Shown: positions 7,039 to 16,245 of the stretch, in pieces
Numbering within the stretch: position 1 is the stretch's first letter
Layout: the number at the start of each line of letters is the position of its first letter
Assembly: GCA_030167125.1 (NCBI GenBank)
Contig: CP126531.1
Location: forward strand, 3,016,578-3,080,577
Origin: Rhodanobacteraceae bacterium
GTDB taxonomy: Bacteria; Pseudomonadota; Gammaproteobacteria; Xanthomonadales; Rhodanobacteraceae
Length of the DNA stretch: 64,000 nt
Reading direction: 5' to 3'
Notes under the pieces: generated by a model
Databases searched by the model: none
What the model saw: only the letters and a program-made list of their open reading frames with translations
What the model was told of the DNA's origin: nothing
Program-made: the position numbers and the translations under genes

Positions 7039-8550
7039 TCATGTGGCGGCTGCGCTCCCGCGCCGGTACTGCACCGCCTCGGCCAGGTGTTCGCGTGCGA
7101 TGCGCTCGCCGCCGGCGAGGTCGGCGATGGTGCGCGCGACGCGCAGGACGCGGTGGTAGGCGCGCGCGGACAGCGAGAGTTTTTCCAGCGCGCGTTCCAG
7201 CAGGGCACGTTCGGCGTTGCCCAGCGCGCAGTCGCGTTCGACCTCGCGTACCGCGAGCATCGCGTTGGGCTTGCCCGCACGCCGCATCGCGATGGCGCGC
7301 GCCGCGACCACGCGGGCGCGCACGCCGGCGGAATCCTCGTCGCGTGCACCGCGCTTGGCATCCATTTCGGCCAGCGGCATGCGCGGCACGTCGCTGAGGA
7401 TGTCGATGCGGTCCAGCAGCGGCCCGGAAATGCGGCCGCGGTAGCGCGCGATCGCGTCGGGCGTGCAATGGCAGCGGCCGTCGCTGTCACCGGCATAGCC
7501 GCAGGGGCAGGGATTCATCGCGGCGACGAGTTGGAAACGCGCGGGGAATTCGGCCTGGCGCGCGGCGCGCGAGATCACGATGCGGCCGGATTCCATCGGT
7601 TCGCGCAGCACTTCCAGCACGCGGCGGTCGAACTCAGGCAGTTCGTCGAGGAACAGCACGCCGTGGTGCGCCAACGAAATCTCGCCCGGACGCGGATGCG
7701 AGCCGCCGCCGACCAGCGCGACGCCCGAGGCAGTGTGGTGCGGCGCGCGGTACGGACGCTGATGCCATTGCCGGATGTCGAAGGGTTCGCTGGCGACCGA
7801 ACGTACTGCGCAGGCTTCGATGGCTTCGGCGTCGGTCATCGGCGGCAGGATGCCGGGCAGGCGCTGCGCCAGCATGGATTTGCCGGTGCCGGGCGGGCCG
7901 ATCATCAGCAGGTGATGGCCGCCGGCCGCGGCGATTTCGAGCGCGCGGCGCGCCTGCAACTGGCCGCGCACGTCGGCGAGGTCGGGCACGTTGCCGCCGT
8001 CATGTGGCGCGAGATCGGCCGCCGGCGTGGGCAATGCATCGACGCCACGCAGGTGCGCGCACACTTCGGCCAGCGTGCGCGCGACGCGCACCTCCACGCC
8101 GTCCAGCAGCGCGGCTTCGTGCGCATTGCCCGAAGGCACGATCACGCAGCGTTTGCCGTGGCGCGCGCGCAGCAAGGCCGGCAGCACGCCGGGCACCGGG
8201 CGCAGTTCGCCCGACAACGCGAGTTCGCCCAGGAATTCGCAGCCCTGCAAGGGTTCGCGCGGCACCTGCCCGCCGGCGGCGAGGATGCCGAGCGCGATCG
8301 CAAGGTCGAAACGGCCGCCGTCCTTGGGCAGTTCGGCGGGTGCCAAATTGACAGTCACGCGCCGAGCCGGATATTCGAACTGGGTGTTCTGGATCGCGAC
8401 GCGCACACGGTCGCGCGCTTCGCGCACCGCCGCTTCCGGCAATCCGACGATGGACGTGCCGGGCAGGCCACCGGAAAGATGCACTTCCACGGTGACCAGC
8501 GGCGCGGCGACGCCTTCGGAAGCTCTTGTCAGCGCGACAGCGAGGCTCAT
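7039..8550 (-). CDS. comM: ComM/YifB-family Mg-chelatase-like AAA ATPase
   Basis: The protein has 503 residues, the usual length for ComM. The N-terminal third is the ChlI/Lon-protease-like S5 domain (MSLAVALTRASEG, then VEVHLSGGLPGTSIVGLPEAAVRE), and the AAA+ core carries Walker A GPPGTGKS with LFLDELPEF as Walker B; the C-terminal domain (RCHCTPDAIARYRGRISGPL onward) is the Mg-chelatase C-terminal region. ComM is a hexameric helicase that promotes branch migration during integration of transformed DNA, so it acts on cytoplasmic recombination intermediates. ATG 8550 is chosen because GGGAGGTG lies upstream at ideal spacing and the family starts with this sequence. ubiK lies upstream in the same direction, with a dispersed repeat in the 170-base gap between them. 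Confidence 0.95.
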   Translation of the reverse strand: MSLAVALTRASEGVAAPLVTVEVHLSGGLPGTSIVGLPEAAVREARDRVRVAIQNTQFEYPARRVTVNLAPAELPKDGGRFDLAIALGILAAGGQVPREPLQGCEFLGELALSGELRPVPGVLPALLRARHGKRCVIVPSGNAHEAALLDGVEVRVARTLAEVCAHLRGVDALPTPAADLAPHDGGNVPDLADVRGQLQARRALEIAAAGGHHLLMIGPPGTGKSMLAQRLPGILPPMTDAEAIEACAVRSVASEPFDIRQWHQRPYRAPHHTASGVALVGGGSHPRPGEISLAHHGVLFLDELPEFDRRVLEVLREPMESGRIVISRAARQAEFPARFQLVAAMNPCPCGYAGDSDGRCHCTPDAIARYRGRISGPLLDRIDILSDVPRMPLAEMDAKRGARDEDSAGVRARVVAARAIAMRRAGKPNAMLAVREVERDCALGNAERALLERALEKLSLSARAYHRVLRVARTIADLAGGERIAREHLAEAVQYRRGSAAAT

Positions 8551-8585
8551 GCCACTTTCACCTCCCTGGCGAGCGGCTTTCTCCA

Positions 8586-8679
8586 AAGTCAGGCCATGGA
8601 TGGCCGCGGTGATGCTTCCCCATGCAGGGCGGTTGGTTTGCGATGATGCGCCGGGATGGCGGCGATCATGGACGATCGC
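8586..8679 (-). repeat. Dispersed ~100-bp element, copy A (reverse orientation)
   Basis: Read on the minus strand it starts with the imperfect palindrome GCGATCGTCCATGATCGC (8679-8662) and ends with CCATCCATGGCCTGACTT (8603-8586). Copy B at 9558-9659 and copy C at 40169-40271 have the same two ends at the same distance and in the same relative orientation, while the middle is poorly conserved. It fills much of the ubiK-comM gap. Confidence 0.8.
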
Positions 8680-8720
8680 AAAAAAACATCCCGGCGTCAT
8701 CGTCACCTTTGATCGGTGAC

Positions 8721-8969
8721 TCAGGCCTTCCGCGCCGCTTCCAGCTCGGCCACGCGTTTTTCCAGTTGCGCAACCTGTTCACGTGCCCGGTCGAGGACGG
8801 CGCGTTGGGCGTCGAACTCCTCGCGGGTGACGAGGTCGAGGCGGCGCAATCCGTGCGCCAGCACGTCCCGAAAGTTGGCTTCCATGTCGTCCCGCGCCTG
8901 CGCCAGTCCCGGAGGAACCAGGGTGGCCAGCCGATGCGCGAGTTGGTCTATGGAGTGCACGTCGATCAT
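8721..8969 (-). CDS. ubiK: Ubiquinone biosynthesis accessory factor UbiK (BMFP family)
   Basis: The 82-residue protein is a typical BMFP/YqiC protein: an amphipathic N-terminal part (MIDVHSIDQLAHRLATLVPP), a central VRE-like segment (LVTREEFDAQRAVL) and a C-terminal trimeric coiled coil (REQVAQLEKRVAELEAARKA). UbiK assists the aerobic ubiquinone biosynthesis complex, working with UbiJ at the cytoplasmic face. It is transcribed toward comM, as is often seen in this group of bacteria. No other ubi gene is nearby. Confidence 0.9.
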   Translation of the reverse strand: MIDVHSIDQLAHRLATLVPPGLAQARDDMEANFRDVLAHGLRRLDLVTREEFDAQRAVLDRAREQVAQLEKRVAELEAARKA

Positions 8970-9066
8970 GTCGTTGCCTCGATGCGTCCGCAGGTTAGGC
9001 GGCAGCGCGTGCCATGCCTATCGGTGGACGTCATGTTGTGGTGTAGGGATTTTCCTACATGCTTTT

Positions 9067-9110
9067 GCGATCGTCCATGATCGCGGCCTCGTCGAGCGGT
9101 ATCGCACGGT
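9067..9110 (+). repeat. Dispersed ~100-bp element, copy D (left part only)
   Basis: GCGATCGTCCATGATCGC at 9067-9084 matches the left end of copies A, B and C, and the following GGCCTCGTCGAGCGGTATCG resembles the same region of copy C. The right-end sequence CCATGGCCTGACTT is missing, so this is a partial copy. It lies in the 248-base gap between ubiK and the P-II gene, which otherwise shows nothing certain. Confidence 0.65.
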
Positions 9111-9127
9111 GCCGGCTACGGAGTTGA

Positions 9128-9556
<429 letters not shown>

Positions 9557-9557
9557 T

Positions 9558-9659
9558 GCGATCGTCCATGATCGCCGCCTTGACGCGGCGCTCCGCGACG
9601 AAAAGCGCTATCGGCAACGAACACTACCGCGGTCATCCATGGCCTGACTTTTCACGAAC
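9558..9659 (+). repeat. Dispersed ~100-bp element, copy B
   Basis: It starts two bases after the P-II stop codon with GCGATCGTCCATGATCGC (9558-9575) and ends with ATGGCCTGACTTTTCACGAA (9639-9658), running into the end of the convergent membrane-protein gene. The right-end word is shared with copy C (GTGGCCTGACTTTTCACGAA at 40252-40271). Confidence 0.82.
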
Positions 9660-10179
9660 GCTGCTTCGATTGAATGGTCAGCAGCGCCCGGCGGTGGTGG
9701 ATCAACAACCCCGCGTAGTAGGCGATGTAATAACCGATCAGCAGGCCGAAGATGGCCATCGTCAGCGGACTGCGCTGGTACGCGGCGTAACCATCCTGCG
9801 CGGCATGCGTCATTTCGGGATACAGCACCATGAAGCGGTACAGCAGCCGGCCGAGCAAAAGCGCGGTCAGCGCCATGCCGATCCACGGGTTCGGAAAGTA
9901 GCAATCGTTCTGGCCGTCGATTTCGAAGCGCGTCAGCTTGAACGCCAGCAGGCCAAGCGCGATGCCGCCGAGCAGGCCCAGGCCCAACCCGGCCGCGAGG
10001 CGCGGCTCGATGAAACCCTGCGCCGCGACCAGCAGCGCGACCACCGCAAGGAAAACCACGCGCGTCAACATGCGCTTGGGCCGGATGGGCTGGCGGCCGA
10101 AACTGCGGCGCGTGCGCGCGTACAGCCGCCACACGATCAGCGGTGCGGCCACGAGGGGAACGACGACGTTGGGGGTCAT
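9652..10179 (-). CDS. Integral membrane protein, DUF1453/CcdC-like
   Basis: The 175-residue protein has four to five hydrophobic segments (starting MTPNVVVPLVAAPLIVWRLY, then VVFLAVVALLVAA, LGLGLLGGIALGLLAFKL, GMALTALLLGRLL and the segment around LGLLIGYYIAYYAGLL). The TRFEIDGQNDCYFPNPWIGM loop resembles small membrane proteins annotated as DUF1453 or CcdC-like, but I cannot assign a function. Its last codons overlap the right end of dispersed element copy B, which supplies the QSKQRS tail. It is convergent with the P-II gene, and mutM follows in the same direction after 92 bases when read on the plus strand. Confidence 0.75.
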   Translation of the reverse strand: MTPNVVVPLVAAPLIVWRLYARTRRSFGRQPIRPKRMLTRVVFLAVVALLVAAQGFIEPRLAAGLGLGLLGGIALGLLAFKLTRFEIDGQNDCYFPNPWIGMALTALLLGRLLYRFMVLYPEMTHAAQDGYAAYQRSPLTMAIFGLLIGYYIAYYAGLLIHHRRALLTIQSKQRS

Positions 10180-10271
10180 GCGCGGAGTACCTCTTCACGC
10201 GATGCGGGACATTGTGCAGGAAACCCGTGGCCAGCAGGCGTGCCGGTTGTTGTGGCTTGCGTGACATCGCG

Positions 10272-11084
10272 TCAACGCTGGCAGTGCGGACACCAATAGG
10301 TCATCCGCTGTCCCAGCACTTCGGCGCGGATCGGCGTGCCGCAGACCTTGCACGGTTCGCCCGCGCGGCCGTACACGTTGAGTTCCTGCTCGAAATAGCC
10401 GGGCGCGCCGTCGGGCGCCAGGAAATCGCGCAGCGTGGTGCCGCCGCGCGTGATCGCGTAATTCAGCACGCGCCGGATTTCCGCGGCGATGCGCGCGTAG
10501 CGCGCGCGCGACACCGCGCCCGCCGCGCGCTTCGGATGCACGTCCGCAGCGAACAGCGCCTCGCTCGCGTAGATATTGCCGACGCCGACCACGATCGACT
10601 GGTCCATCAGGAACATCTTCACCGCCGCGCTGCGCCCGCGTGACGCGTTCCACAGCCAATCGCCGTCGAACGCGTCGCCGAGCGGTTCTGGGCCGAGGTT
10701 CTGCAGCAGCGGATGCACTTTTCTCGGAGGCTGCCACAACAGACATCCGAAGCGGCGCGGATCGTTGAAGCGCAGTGCTTGGCCGGAATCGAAAACCAGG
10801 TCGTAATGATCGTGCGTGCGCGGCGGCAGTGCAGGATCGGTGATGCGCAGCGAGCCCGACATGCCGAGATGCAGCAGCGCGCTGCCGGCTTCGGTATGCA
10901 GCAACAGGTATTTCGCGCGGCGCTCCACCGCGTCGATGCGCTGGCCGGGCAGCTTGGTGGTGATCGCGCGCGGGATCGGCCAGCGCAACTCCTTGCGCCG
11001 CAGTAACACGCGCTCCACTACGCGGCCCGTCACGAAGGGTGCGATGCCGCGCTTGGTGGTTTCGACTTCGGGGAGCTCGGGCAC
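10272..11084 (-). CDS. mutM: Formamidopyrimidine-DNA glycosylase (Fpg/MutM)
   Basis: The 270-residue protein starts [12 protein letters not shown] after the initiator, giving the catalytic Pro/Glu N-terminus, and ends with a CxxC...CxxC zinc finger ([16 protein letters not shown], then CPHC). It removes 8-oxoguanine and formamidopyrimidines from DNA and nicks the abasic site. It starts with GTG directly after the TAG stop of the DUF4340-like gene, so it appears to be the last gene of the Gld-like transporter operon, an unusual position for it. All family key residues that I can check are present. Confidence 0.96.
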   Translation of the reverse strand: MPELPEVETTKRGIAPFVTGRVVERVLLRRKELRWPIPRAITTKLPGQRIDAVERRAKYLLLHTEAGSALLHLGMSGSLRITDPALPPRTHDHYDLVFDSGQALRFNDPRRFGCLLWQPPRKVHPLLQNLGPEPLGDAFDGDWLWNASRGRSAAVKMFLMDQSIVVGVGNIYASEALFAADVHPKRAAGAVSRARYARIAAEIRRVLNYAITRGGTTLRDFLAPDGAPGYFEQELNVYGRAGEPCKVCGTPIRAEVLGQRMTYWCPHCQR

Positions 11085-11573
11085 CTACTCACCTTCCGGC
11101 TTCGTGAGCATGACTTCGGGACTGTACTGCCTTGGCACCAGCGCGATCTTGCCGTCGACCTTCACGTAGCGCAGCTCGTCGATCGCGGTGAGGCCGCCGT
11201 ATTCCAGGCGCACGTCGTTCACCAGCAAGGTTGCCGAAGGATGATCCAGCCCGAGCTTGTACAGGTCGATGGCGGAGGCTTGCATCCACCGCGACACCGG
11301 CGTCGCCGCGAGATTGGCGAGGCGCTGCACGCGCGCGTCGTCGGCGCGCGCTTCGGAAGGTTTGACGCGCCACCAGCCGCCGTGGCGCTTTTCGAACACC
11401 TGCGGCGCGACCAGCGGAATGTCCAGTTCGACCCGCGTGACCGCGTCGGGATCGAGCGAGGTGATGGCAGGCGGATCGCGCAGGTAGTCGCGGCGGCCGA
11501 TCCACAACACCGCCGCGACCAGCACCGCCGCGACGATCGCAAGCACAACGAGATTGCGGTTCGCGCGGGTCAC
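11085..11573 (-). CDS. DUF4340-like membrane-anchored protein of the Gld-like operon
   Basis: The 162-residue protein has one N-terminal membrane segment (NLVVLAIVAAVLVAAVLWIG) and a periplasmic remainder containing ITSLDPDAVTRVELD, EKRHGGWWRV and ARVQRLANLAATPVSRW, the pattern seen in DUF4340 proteins that accompany GldA/GldG-type ABC systems. Its start overlaps the end of the GldG-like gene by 4 bases, which indicates translational coupling. The function is unknown; in related loci it is thought to be an accessory of the exporter-like complex. Confidence 0.75.
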   Translation of the reverse strand: MTRANRNLVVLAIVAAVLVAAVLWIGRRDYLRDPPAITSLDPDAVTRVELDIPLVAPQVFEKRHGGWWRVKPSEARADDARVQRLANLAATPVSRWMQASAIDLYKLGLDHPSATLLVNDVRLEYGGLTAIDELRYVKVDGKIALVPRQYSPEVMLTKPEGE

Positions 11574-12898
11574 CGCCGGCGCCGCCGCCAGTTGATCGCG
11601 AAGCCGATCAGGATCAGCAGGATCGGCAGCGCGATCAGGTAACCGAAAGTCAGCGCGCCGAGTTGCGCGCGCGTCGGTTTCATCACGGCGTCGGGTGCGG
11701 GCTGTGCAACGCTCGCGAGCGCGTCATCGCCGAGCAGCCAGTCGAACACGCGCTCGCCGAAGGCGAGGTTGCCGGCATCGCCGACGAACGCGTTGGCCAA
11801 GAAATCGCCGCCGCCGATCACCACCATCCGTTGCTGGTCCTTGTCGGGGCTGGGCGACAGGCGGCTGAGCGCGTAACCGAACGTGAGCGGGCCTTTCAGC
11901 GCGCCCGAGTCCGGAGCGAACGTGGCGTGTGCGGCATCGACGGGCGCGGTCTGGTTCCAGCTGCGCGCGCCCGACTGCAGGAGCGGCTGCACGTCCCATT
12001 GCGCGCCCGGCAATGCGGCCAACGCCGCCACGCGCGGAAACACGGTGTTGATGTCGAAGCCATCCGTGATCGTTTGCGGCGGATACTGCGCGGTCACCAG
12101 CATGCGCGCGTTGCCGGTGGCCGTCGCGCTTTGCGCGTCGAACACTTGGCCAGGCAGGCGCTTGATCCCGAGCGTCTGCGCCAGCGGCGCGAGGCCGAGG
12201 TCGTCGTTGCCGGGTTCCGTGAGCCACAACAAATTGCCGCCGCTGGCGACGTAGTCTTCGAGTTTCTGCACCGATGCCGGCAGCAGCGCGGCCTGCGGAC
12301 TTGCCAGCACCACGAGGTTCGCATTGCGCGGCACTTCGGCGGCTTGCGCAAGGTTCAGCGGCAGGGCGCGAATGCCGCGCGTCGAAAGCCGTTGCACGAA
12401 GGCGCCAAGGTCGGCGGGATTCTTGCCGGTGGCGTCGCGCTCGCCGTCGCCGCTGATGAACGCCGCCAGCTTGTTGCCGCCGCGCGCCAGCCGTACCAGC
12501 GCGTCGGAAAAACTCGACGCGTCCAGTTGCGTGACGTTCTGCGTGCGGCCGTTCCACGTCAGGATCAACTCGCCGTCCGTCGTGATATTGGCATCCTGCG
12601 TTGCAACGGGATCGGCGTCGGGGTCGACGAACTTCAACGCGATGTCGTGCTTGAAGCGGCGGTAATGGTCGACCAACAGGCGGGTCTTGCTGCGCAGGTT
12701 GCCGGGCCGCGCGTAGCTGGTTATTCCGATCGGGCCTTTCAGTTGTTGCAACAGCGACTGGCTCTGCGGCGTGATCGTCGCGCGCGCGCCGGCGCTCCAG
12801 TCCGTGATGAAACCGAAGCGCGCCGACAACGCGGCGACGCACACCGCGATCACCACGCACAGCAGCGCGTACAACCATCCCTTCCACGCACCGCGCAT
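11570..12898 (-). CDS. GldG-like ABC transporter auxiliary protein
   Basis: The 442-residue protein has an N-terminal membrane helix (GWLYALLCVVIAVCVAAL), a long periplasmic GldG/intraflagellar-transport-like domain (DHYRRFKHDIALKFVDPDAD, then AAFISGDGERD and LVVLASPQAALLPASVQKLE) and a C-terminal membrane helix followed by an Arg-rich end (INWRRRRR). GldG-type proteins pair with a GldF-type permease and a GldA-type ATPase. In Bacteroidetes that trio is needed for gliding, but in proteobacteria its substrate is unknown. It overlaps the permease gene by one base (TGATG) and the DUF4340-like gene by 4 bases. Confidence 0.85.
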   Translation of the reverse strand: MRGAWKGWLYALLCVVIAVCVAALSARFGFITDWSAGARATITPQSQSLLQQLKGPIGITSYARPGNLRSKTRLLVDHYRRFKHDIALKFVDPDADPVATQDANITTDGELILTWNGRTQNVTQLDASSFSDALVRLARGGNKLAAFISGDGERDATGKNPADLGAFVQRLSTRGIRALPLNLAQAAEVPRNANLVVLASPQAALLPASVQKLEDYVASGGNLLWLTEPGNDDLGLAPLAQTLGIKRLPGQVFDAQSATATGNARMLVTAQYPPQTITDGFDINTVFPRVAALAALPGAQWDVQPLLQSGARSWNQTAPVDAAHATFAPDSGALKGPLTFGYALSRLSPSPDKDQQRMVVIGGGDFLANAFVGDAGNLAFGERVFDWLLGDDALASVAQPAPDAVMKPTRAQLGALTFGYLIALPILLILIGFAINWRRRRR

Positions 12899-13653
12899 CA
12901 GCCGCGCTCCCGTTCCGCACCGACGCGCCGGACCGCAAGCGCCAGTGCCAGTGAGATGATGACGAGGAAATACACGATGTCTTCGCTGCGCACCAGCCCG
13001 CGCATCGCGGGTTCGAGGTGCGTGTGCAGCGCGAGATAACCCAGCCAGCCGCCTTCGCCGCCCATGATGCGCACGCCCGCGTCGATCAGCGACAGGCCTT
13101 CGCCGATCAGCAGCGCCGCGGTCGCGGCCAGCGCGGGTTCCGGCGTGAACGCCGAACAGGCGATGCCGATCGCGGTGAGCGCGGCCACGCACAGCGCGCT
13201 CGCGATCAACGCCGCGCCGAACTGGCCCCAGTCGGGATGCGTCGCGCCGCTCAAGACCAGCGGCATCGTCGCAACGACGACCAGCAGCAGCCACGAGAAC
13301 ACCAGCCGCGCAATGAATTTTCCGAGCACGATCTGCGCACCCGATGCGCCGGACGCGGTGAGCAGCGCCAGCCGTTGTGCACCGCGTTCGCCGGCCAGCG
13401 CCTGCATCGTGATCAGCGGCGCGATCACCAGACACAGTTGGATGTAGTTCAAGAGATACGGCGCCACTACCGCATCGACATAACCGGGCCCGCTCGCGGG
13501 GCCGGGCACGGTCGGCTGCGCGTGCATGAACGCGGACACGCCCAGCAGGAACTGCCACGCCATCATTGCCAGCGCGATGCCGGCCAGCGTCCATGCGAAC
13601 GGGCGCACGGCAAGCCGCTTCAGGTCGATGCGCGCAACCGCGAACGCACTCAT
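12898..13653 (-). CDS. GldF-like ABC transporter permease
   Basis: The 251-residue protein has six predicted membrane segments (for example FAWTLAGIALAMMAWQFLLGV, YIQLCLVIAPLITMQALAGE, RLVFSWLLLVVVATMPLVLSG and YFLVIISLALALAV). The LITMQALAGERGAQRLALLTASGASGAQIVLGKF region is the cytoplasmic loop typical of ABC-2 permeases. It should form the membrane channel with the ATPase encoded just upstream (ATGA overlap of 4 bases) and work with the GldG-like protein downstream. The start at 13653 is fixed by this overlap. Confidence 0.88.
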   Translation of the reverse strand: MSAFAVARIDLKRLAVRPFAWTLAGIALAMMAWQFLLGVSAFMHAQPTVPGPASGPGYVDAVVAPYLLNYIQLCLVIAPLITMQALAGERGAQRLALLTASGASGAQIVLGKFIARLVFSWLLLVVVATMPLVLSGATHPDWGQFGAALIASALCVAALTAIGIACSAFTPEPALAATAALLIGEGLSLIDAGVRIMGGEGGWLGYLALHTHLEPAMRGLVRSEDIVYFLVIISLALALAVRRVGAERERG

Positions 13654-14384
13654 GCCGCGGCGCTCGCGGGTTGCGACGCGATTGTGCGGAATTGCGCGTC
13701 GAGTTTGCCGCTTTGACTGTCCAGTTTCGCGTCTTGGCGCACGCGGCCGTCGTGCAGGATCACCACGCGATTGCACACCGCTTCCACTTCGGCCATGTCG
13801 TGGCTCGAAAGAATGATGCCGCGTTTGGGCGAAAGCTTGCCGATCAGTTCACGCAACTGCGCGGCCTGCACCGGATCGAGCCCGTTGCCGGGTTCATCCA
13901 GCACCAGCAGGTCGGGTTCGTGCAGCAATGCCTGCGCCAGACCGACGCGGCGCTTCTGTCCCAGCGACAACTGGCCGCACAGGCGCCGCGCGATACCGGT
14001 AAGTTCCAGCCGCGCGAGTTCGCGTTCGATCGCCGCACCGCGTGAAGATTTCGACACGCCGCGCAAACGCGCGCAGGCATCCAGCGATTCAGCGACCGTC
14101 AATTCCGGCCACAACGGGACGTTCTCCGGCACCCAGCCAATACGGTCGCGTAGGGTGCAAATGTCGTCGCCTGCATTCTTCCCATCGATGCGCACGCTGC
14201 CCGCGTCGGGTTGCAACACGCCCGCAATGATCGCCAACGTCGTCGATTTGCCGGCGCCGTTCACGCCCAGCAGGCCCAGCACGTCATCGCGGCGCAGGCT
14301 GAACGAAACGTCCTGCAACACCGGTCGCCCCGACAAGCGGCGGCTCACGTGGTCGAGTTCCAGCAACGCCGGCGTCGATGCCAT
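13650..14384 (-). CDS. GldA-like ABC transporter ATP-binding protein
   Basis: The 244-residue ATPase is complete: Walker A GVNGAGKST, signature LSLGQKRR, Walker B LLVLDEP and the switch His in ILSSHDMAEVE. It is the first gene of the five-gene run ATPase-permease-GldG-DUF4340-mutM, all on the minus strand with overlaps or no gap. I chose ATG 14384 (MASTPALLELDHVSRR), which begins the conserved domain after a few residues; an ATG at 14444 would add 20 residues without a good ribosome site. The divergent desaturase gene starts 145 bases away, so the promoter must lie in that gap. Confidence 0.92.
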   Translation of the reverse strand: MASTPALLELDHVSRRLSGRPVLQDVSFSLRRDDVLGLLGVNGAGKSTTLAIIAGVLQPDAGSVRIDGKNAGDDICTLRDRIGWVPENVPLWPELTVAESLDACARLRGVSKSSRGAAIERELARLELTGIARRLCGQLSLGQKRRVGLAQALLHEPDLLVLDEPGNGLDPVQAAQLRELIGKLSPKRGIILSSHDMAEVEAVCNRVVILHDGRVRQDAKLDSQSGKLDAQFRTIASQPASAAA

Positions 14385-14528
14385 CAGGTCATGTTTGTGC
14401 GAGCGGTTGAAATCATTGTCGCGGCCATCACATTGTTTAGGCAAGCCTGTGGCGGCGATGGGTTTTCTGCCCTAGACTCGGCGGCACGGGGCTTGCATTG
14501 GCCTGTTCCTCTTCCCGCGTGATCCGTG

Positions 14529-15728
14529 ATGCTCAATAACCTCCTTGATTTTGCCGCGCATGGCCTGGCGAACGCCGGCTGGCTCGCGACTCTTTTGTAT
14601 GTGCTGGTGACGACCCAACTCACCATTTTCGCCGTGACGCTTTATCTGCATCGCAGCCAGGCGCATCGCGGCGTGGATTTCCATCCCGTGGTGTCGCACG
14701 TGCTGCGTTTCTGGAACTGGCTCGGCACCGGCATGGTCACCAAGGAGTGGGTGGCGGTGCACCGCAAGCATCACGCGCACTGCGAAACCGAGCAGGATCC
14801 GCACAGTCCACAGATCGCCGGGATCCGCAAGGTGTTCTTCGAAGGCGCCGAACTGTATCGCGTGGCGGCGGCCAACGAAGCCGATCTCGAGAAGTACGGC
14901 CGCGGCACGCCCGACGACTGGATGGAACGGCATGTCTACACGCCGCACCCGTATCTCGGCGTCACGCTGCTGGCGATCATCGACCTCGCGCTGTTCGGCG
15001 TGCTCGGCGGTGCGATCTGGGCGTTGCAGATGGTGTGGATTCCGTTCTGGGCCGCGGGCGTCGTCAACGGCCTCGGCCACTGGTGGGGCTACCGCAATTT
15101 CGAAACCGCCGACAAGGCCACCAACCTCACGCCGTGGGGCGTGTGGGTGGGCGGCGAGGAACTGCACAACAACCACCACGCTTTCCCGAGTTCCGCCAAG
15201 TTCGCGCTGCGCAAGTTCGAAGTCGATATCGGCTGGGTGGTAATCCGCGGGCTTGAAAAAGTTCGCCTCGCCAAAGTGCTGCGCGTGGCGCCGTCGCTCG
15301 ACGAGCGTCCCAACGTCGCGCTGCCCGACATGGAAACCCTGAAGGCGCTGCTGACGCACCGCTTCGAGGCCATGACCGATTACTACAAGACGGTCATCAA
15401 GCCCACCGTGCGCGAGCAGTCGAACGAGGAAGGCACGCGCTGGTTCGGCGCGATGCCGCGCCGCCGCCTGCGCCGCGCGCTGGCCAATGGCGGCCGTTGG
15501 CTCGACAAGAACGGCAAGGCCCGCCTGGCCGCTGCGGTGGAAAACCGCCCGCGCCTCAAGCAGATCAGTGAATACCGCGCGCGCCTCGCCGCGCTGATGG
15601 AACAGCGCAAGCCCGAATCCGCGCTGGCCGCGCTGCAGCAGTGGTGCCGCGAAGCCGAGGAAAGCGGCAACCGCAAGCTGATCGAATTCGCCGCACGCTT
15701 GAAGCGGTATTCGGTGGCGAGGGCGTAA
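14529..15728 (+). CDS. Acyl-CoA/acyl-lipid delta-9 desaturase family protein
   Basis: The 399-residue protein is a membrane di-iron fatty acid desaturase: histidine boxes HRSQAH (41-46), HRKHHAH (78-84) and HNNHH (213-217), with membrane segments near residues 15-40 and 150-185. It should introduce a cis double bond into a saturated acyl chain at the inner membrane using electrons from a ferredoxin or rubredoxin. The C-terminal 150 residues are hydrophilic and helix-rich (AALMEQRKPESALAALQQWC), as in several proteobacterial members. GTG 14526 directly precedes the ATG and could also start. A strong terminator follows 30 bases after the stop. Confidence 0.92.
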   Translation: MLNNLLDFAAHGLANAGWLATLLYVLVTTQLTIFAVTLYLHRSQAHRGVDFHPVVSHVLRFWNWLGTGMVTKEWVAVHRKHHAHCETEQDPHSPQIAGIRKVFFEGAELYRVAAANEADLEKYGRGTPDDWMERHVYTPHPYLGVTLLAIIDLALFGVLGGAIWALQMVWIPFWAAGVVNGLGHWWGYRNFETADKATNLTPWGVWVGGEELHNNHHAFPSSAKFALRKFEVDIGWVVIRGLEKVRLAKVLRVAPSLDERPNVALPDMETLKALLTHRFEAMTDYYKTVIKPTVREQSNEEGTRWFGAMPRRRLRRALANGGRWLDKNGKARLAAAVENRPRLKQISEYRARLAALMEQRKPESALAALQQWCREAEESGNRKLIEFAARLKRYSVARA

Positions 15729-15757
15729 CGGTTTCGCCGTCGACCCTGTTCAAACAA

Positions 15758-15780
15758 AACCCGCCGCAAGGCGGGTTTTT
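15758..15780 (+). terminator. Rho-independent terminator after the desaturase gene
   Basis: An 8-bp stem AACCCGCC / GGCGGGTT with a GCAA loop is followed by T-rich sequence. Confidence 0.9.
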
Positions 15781-15782
15781 GT

Positions 15783-15940
15783 TGTGTCTCAAAAAAGCAG
15801 GCTAGGCTCCAAAAGATCAAAGAAGCTATGTCTACGATCAATGGATAAGACGATCGATGATATCTGCGGCGAAGTAGGTCAGGTGGAGCGAAGCGCATCC
15901 CGCCGTATAGTTGCAGCAATGAAGGGGTGTCACCCGCGCT
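15783..15940. other. Intergenic stretch without a gene between two facing terminators
   Basis: This part of the 341-base gap between the desaturase gene and rpmG is less GC-rich than its surroundings and has no supportable reading frame. The word GTGGAGCGAAGCGCATCCCG near 15882-15901 resembles the end of common GCGAAGCGCAT-type intergenic repeats, so it may be a repeat remnant. Nothing else is recognised. Confidence 0.5.
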
Positions 15941-15970
15941 AAAAAAGCGAAACCCGCCTTGCGGCGGGCT
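15941..15970 (-). terminator. Terminator of the rpmB-rpmG operon
   Basis: On the minus strand a stem CCCGCC / GGCGGG with a GCAA loop is followed, after a few bases, by a run of six T. It lies about 100 bases past rpmG. Confidence 0.8.
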
Positions 15971-16069
15971 TCGTAAGAACAAAGGCACTGGATCCCGGAT
16001 CGCCGCTGTGCGGCGTCCGGGATGGCGCGATGGCAAAGGCGTTCGCAAAAACGCGAACGCGCCATCGCG

Positions 16070-16234
16070 TCACTTGATCTTGCCTTCCTTGTAGATCACG
16101 TGCTTGCGGACGACGGGGTCGTATTTCTTGACCTCCATCTTGTCCGGGGTGTTCTTCTTGTTCTTGTCGGTGGTGTAGAAATGGCCGGTGCCGGCCGAGG
16201 AAATCAGGCGGATCTTGTCGCGTTTGCTTGCCAT
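16070..16234 (-). CDS. rpmG: 50S ribosomal protein L33
   Basis: The 54-residue protein ([20 protein letters not shown], ending VIYKEGKIK) is a canonical zinc-free (C-minus) L33 of the proteobacterial type: it lacks the CxxC pairs of zinc-binding paralogues. It is part of the large ribosomal subunit near the E site. AAGGAGAA lies before its ATG, and rpmB ends only 11 bases upstream, so the two form the usual rpmB-rpmG operon. Confidence 0.97.
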   Translation of the reverse strand: MASKRDKIRLISSAGTGHFYTTDKNKKNTPDKMEVKKYDPVVRKHVIYKEGKIK

Positions 16235-16245
16235 GAGGGTTCTCC

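Noticed and set aside
15783..15940. Possible small RNA or small gene in the desaturase-rpmG gap
   Set aside because: Both ends are terminators and no promoter, start or conserved frame is recognisable.
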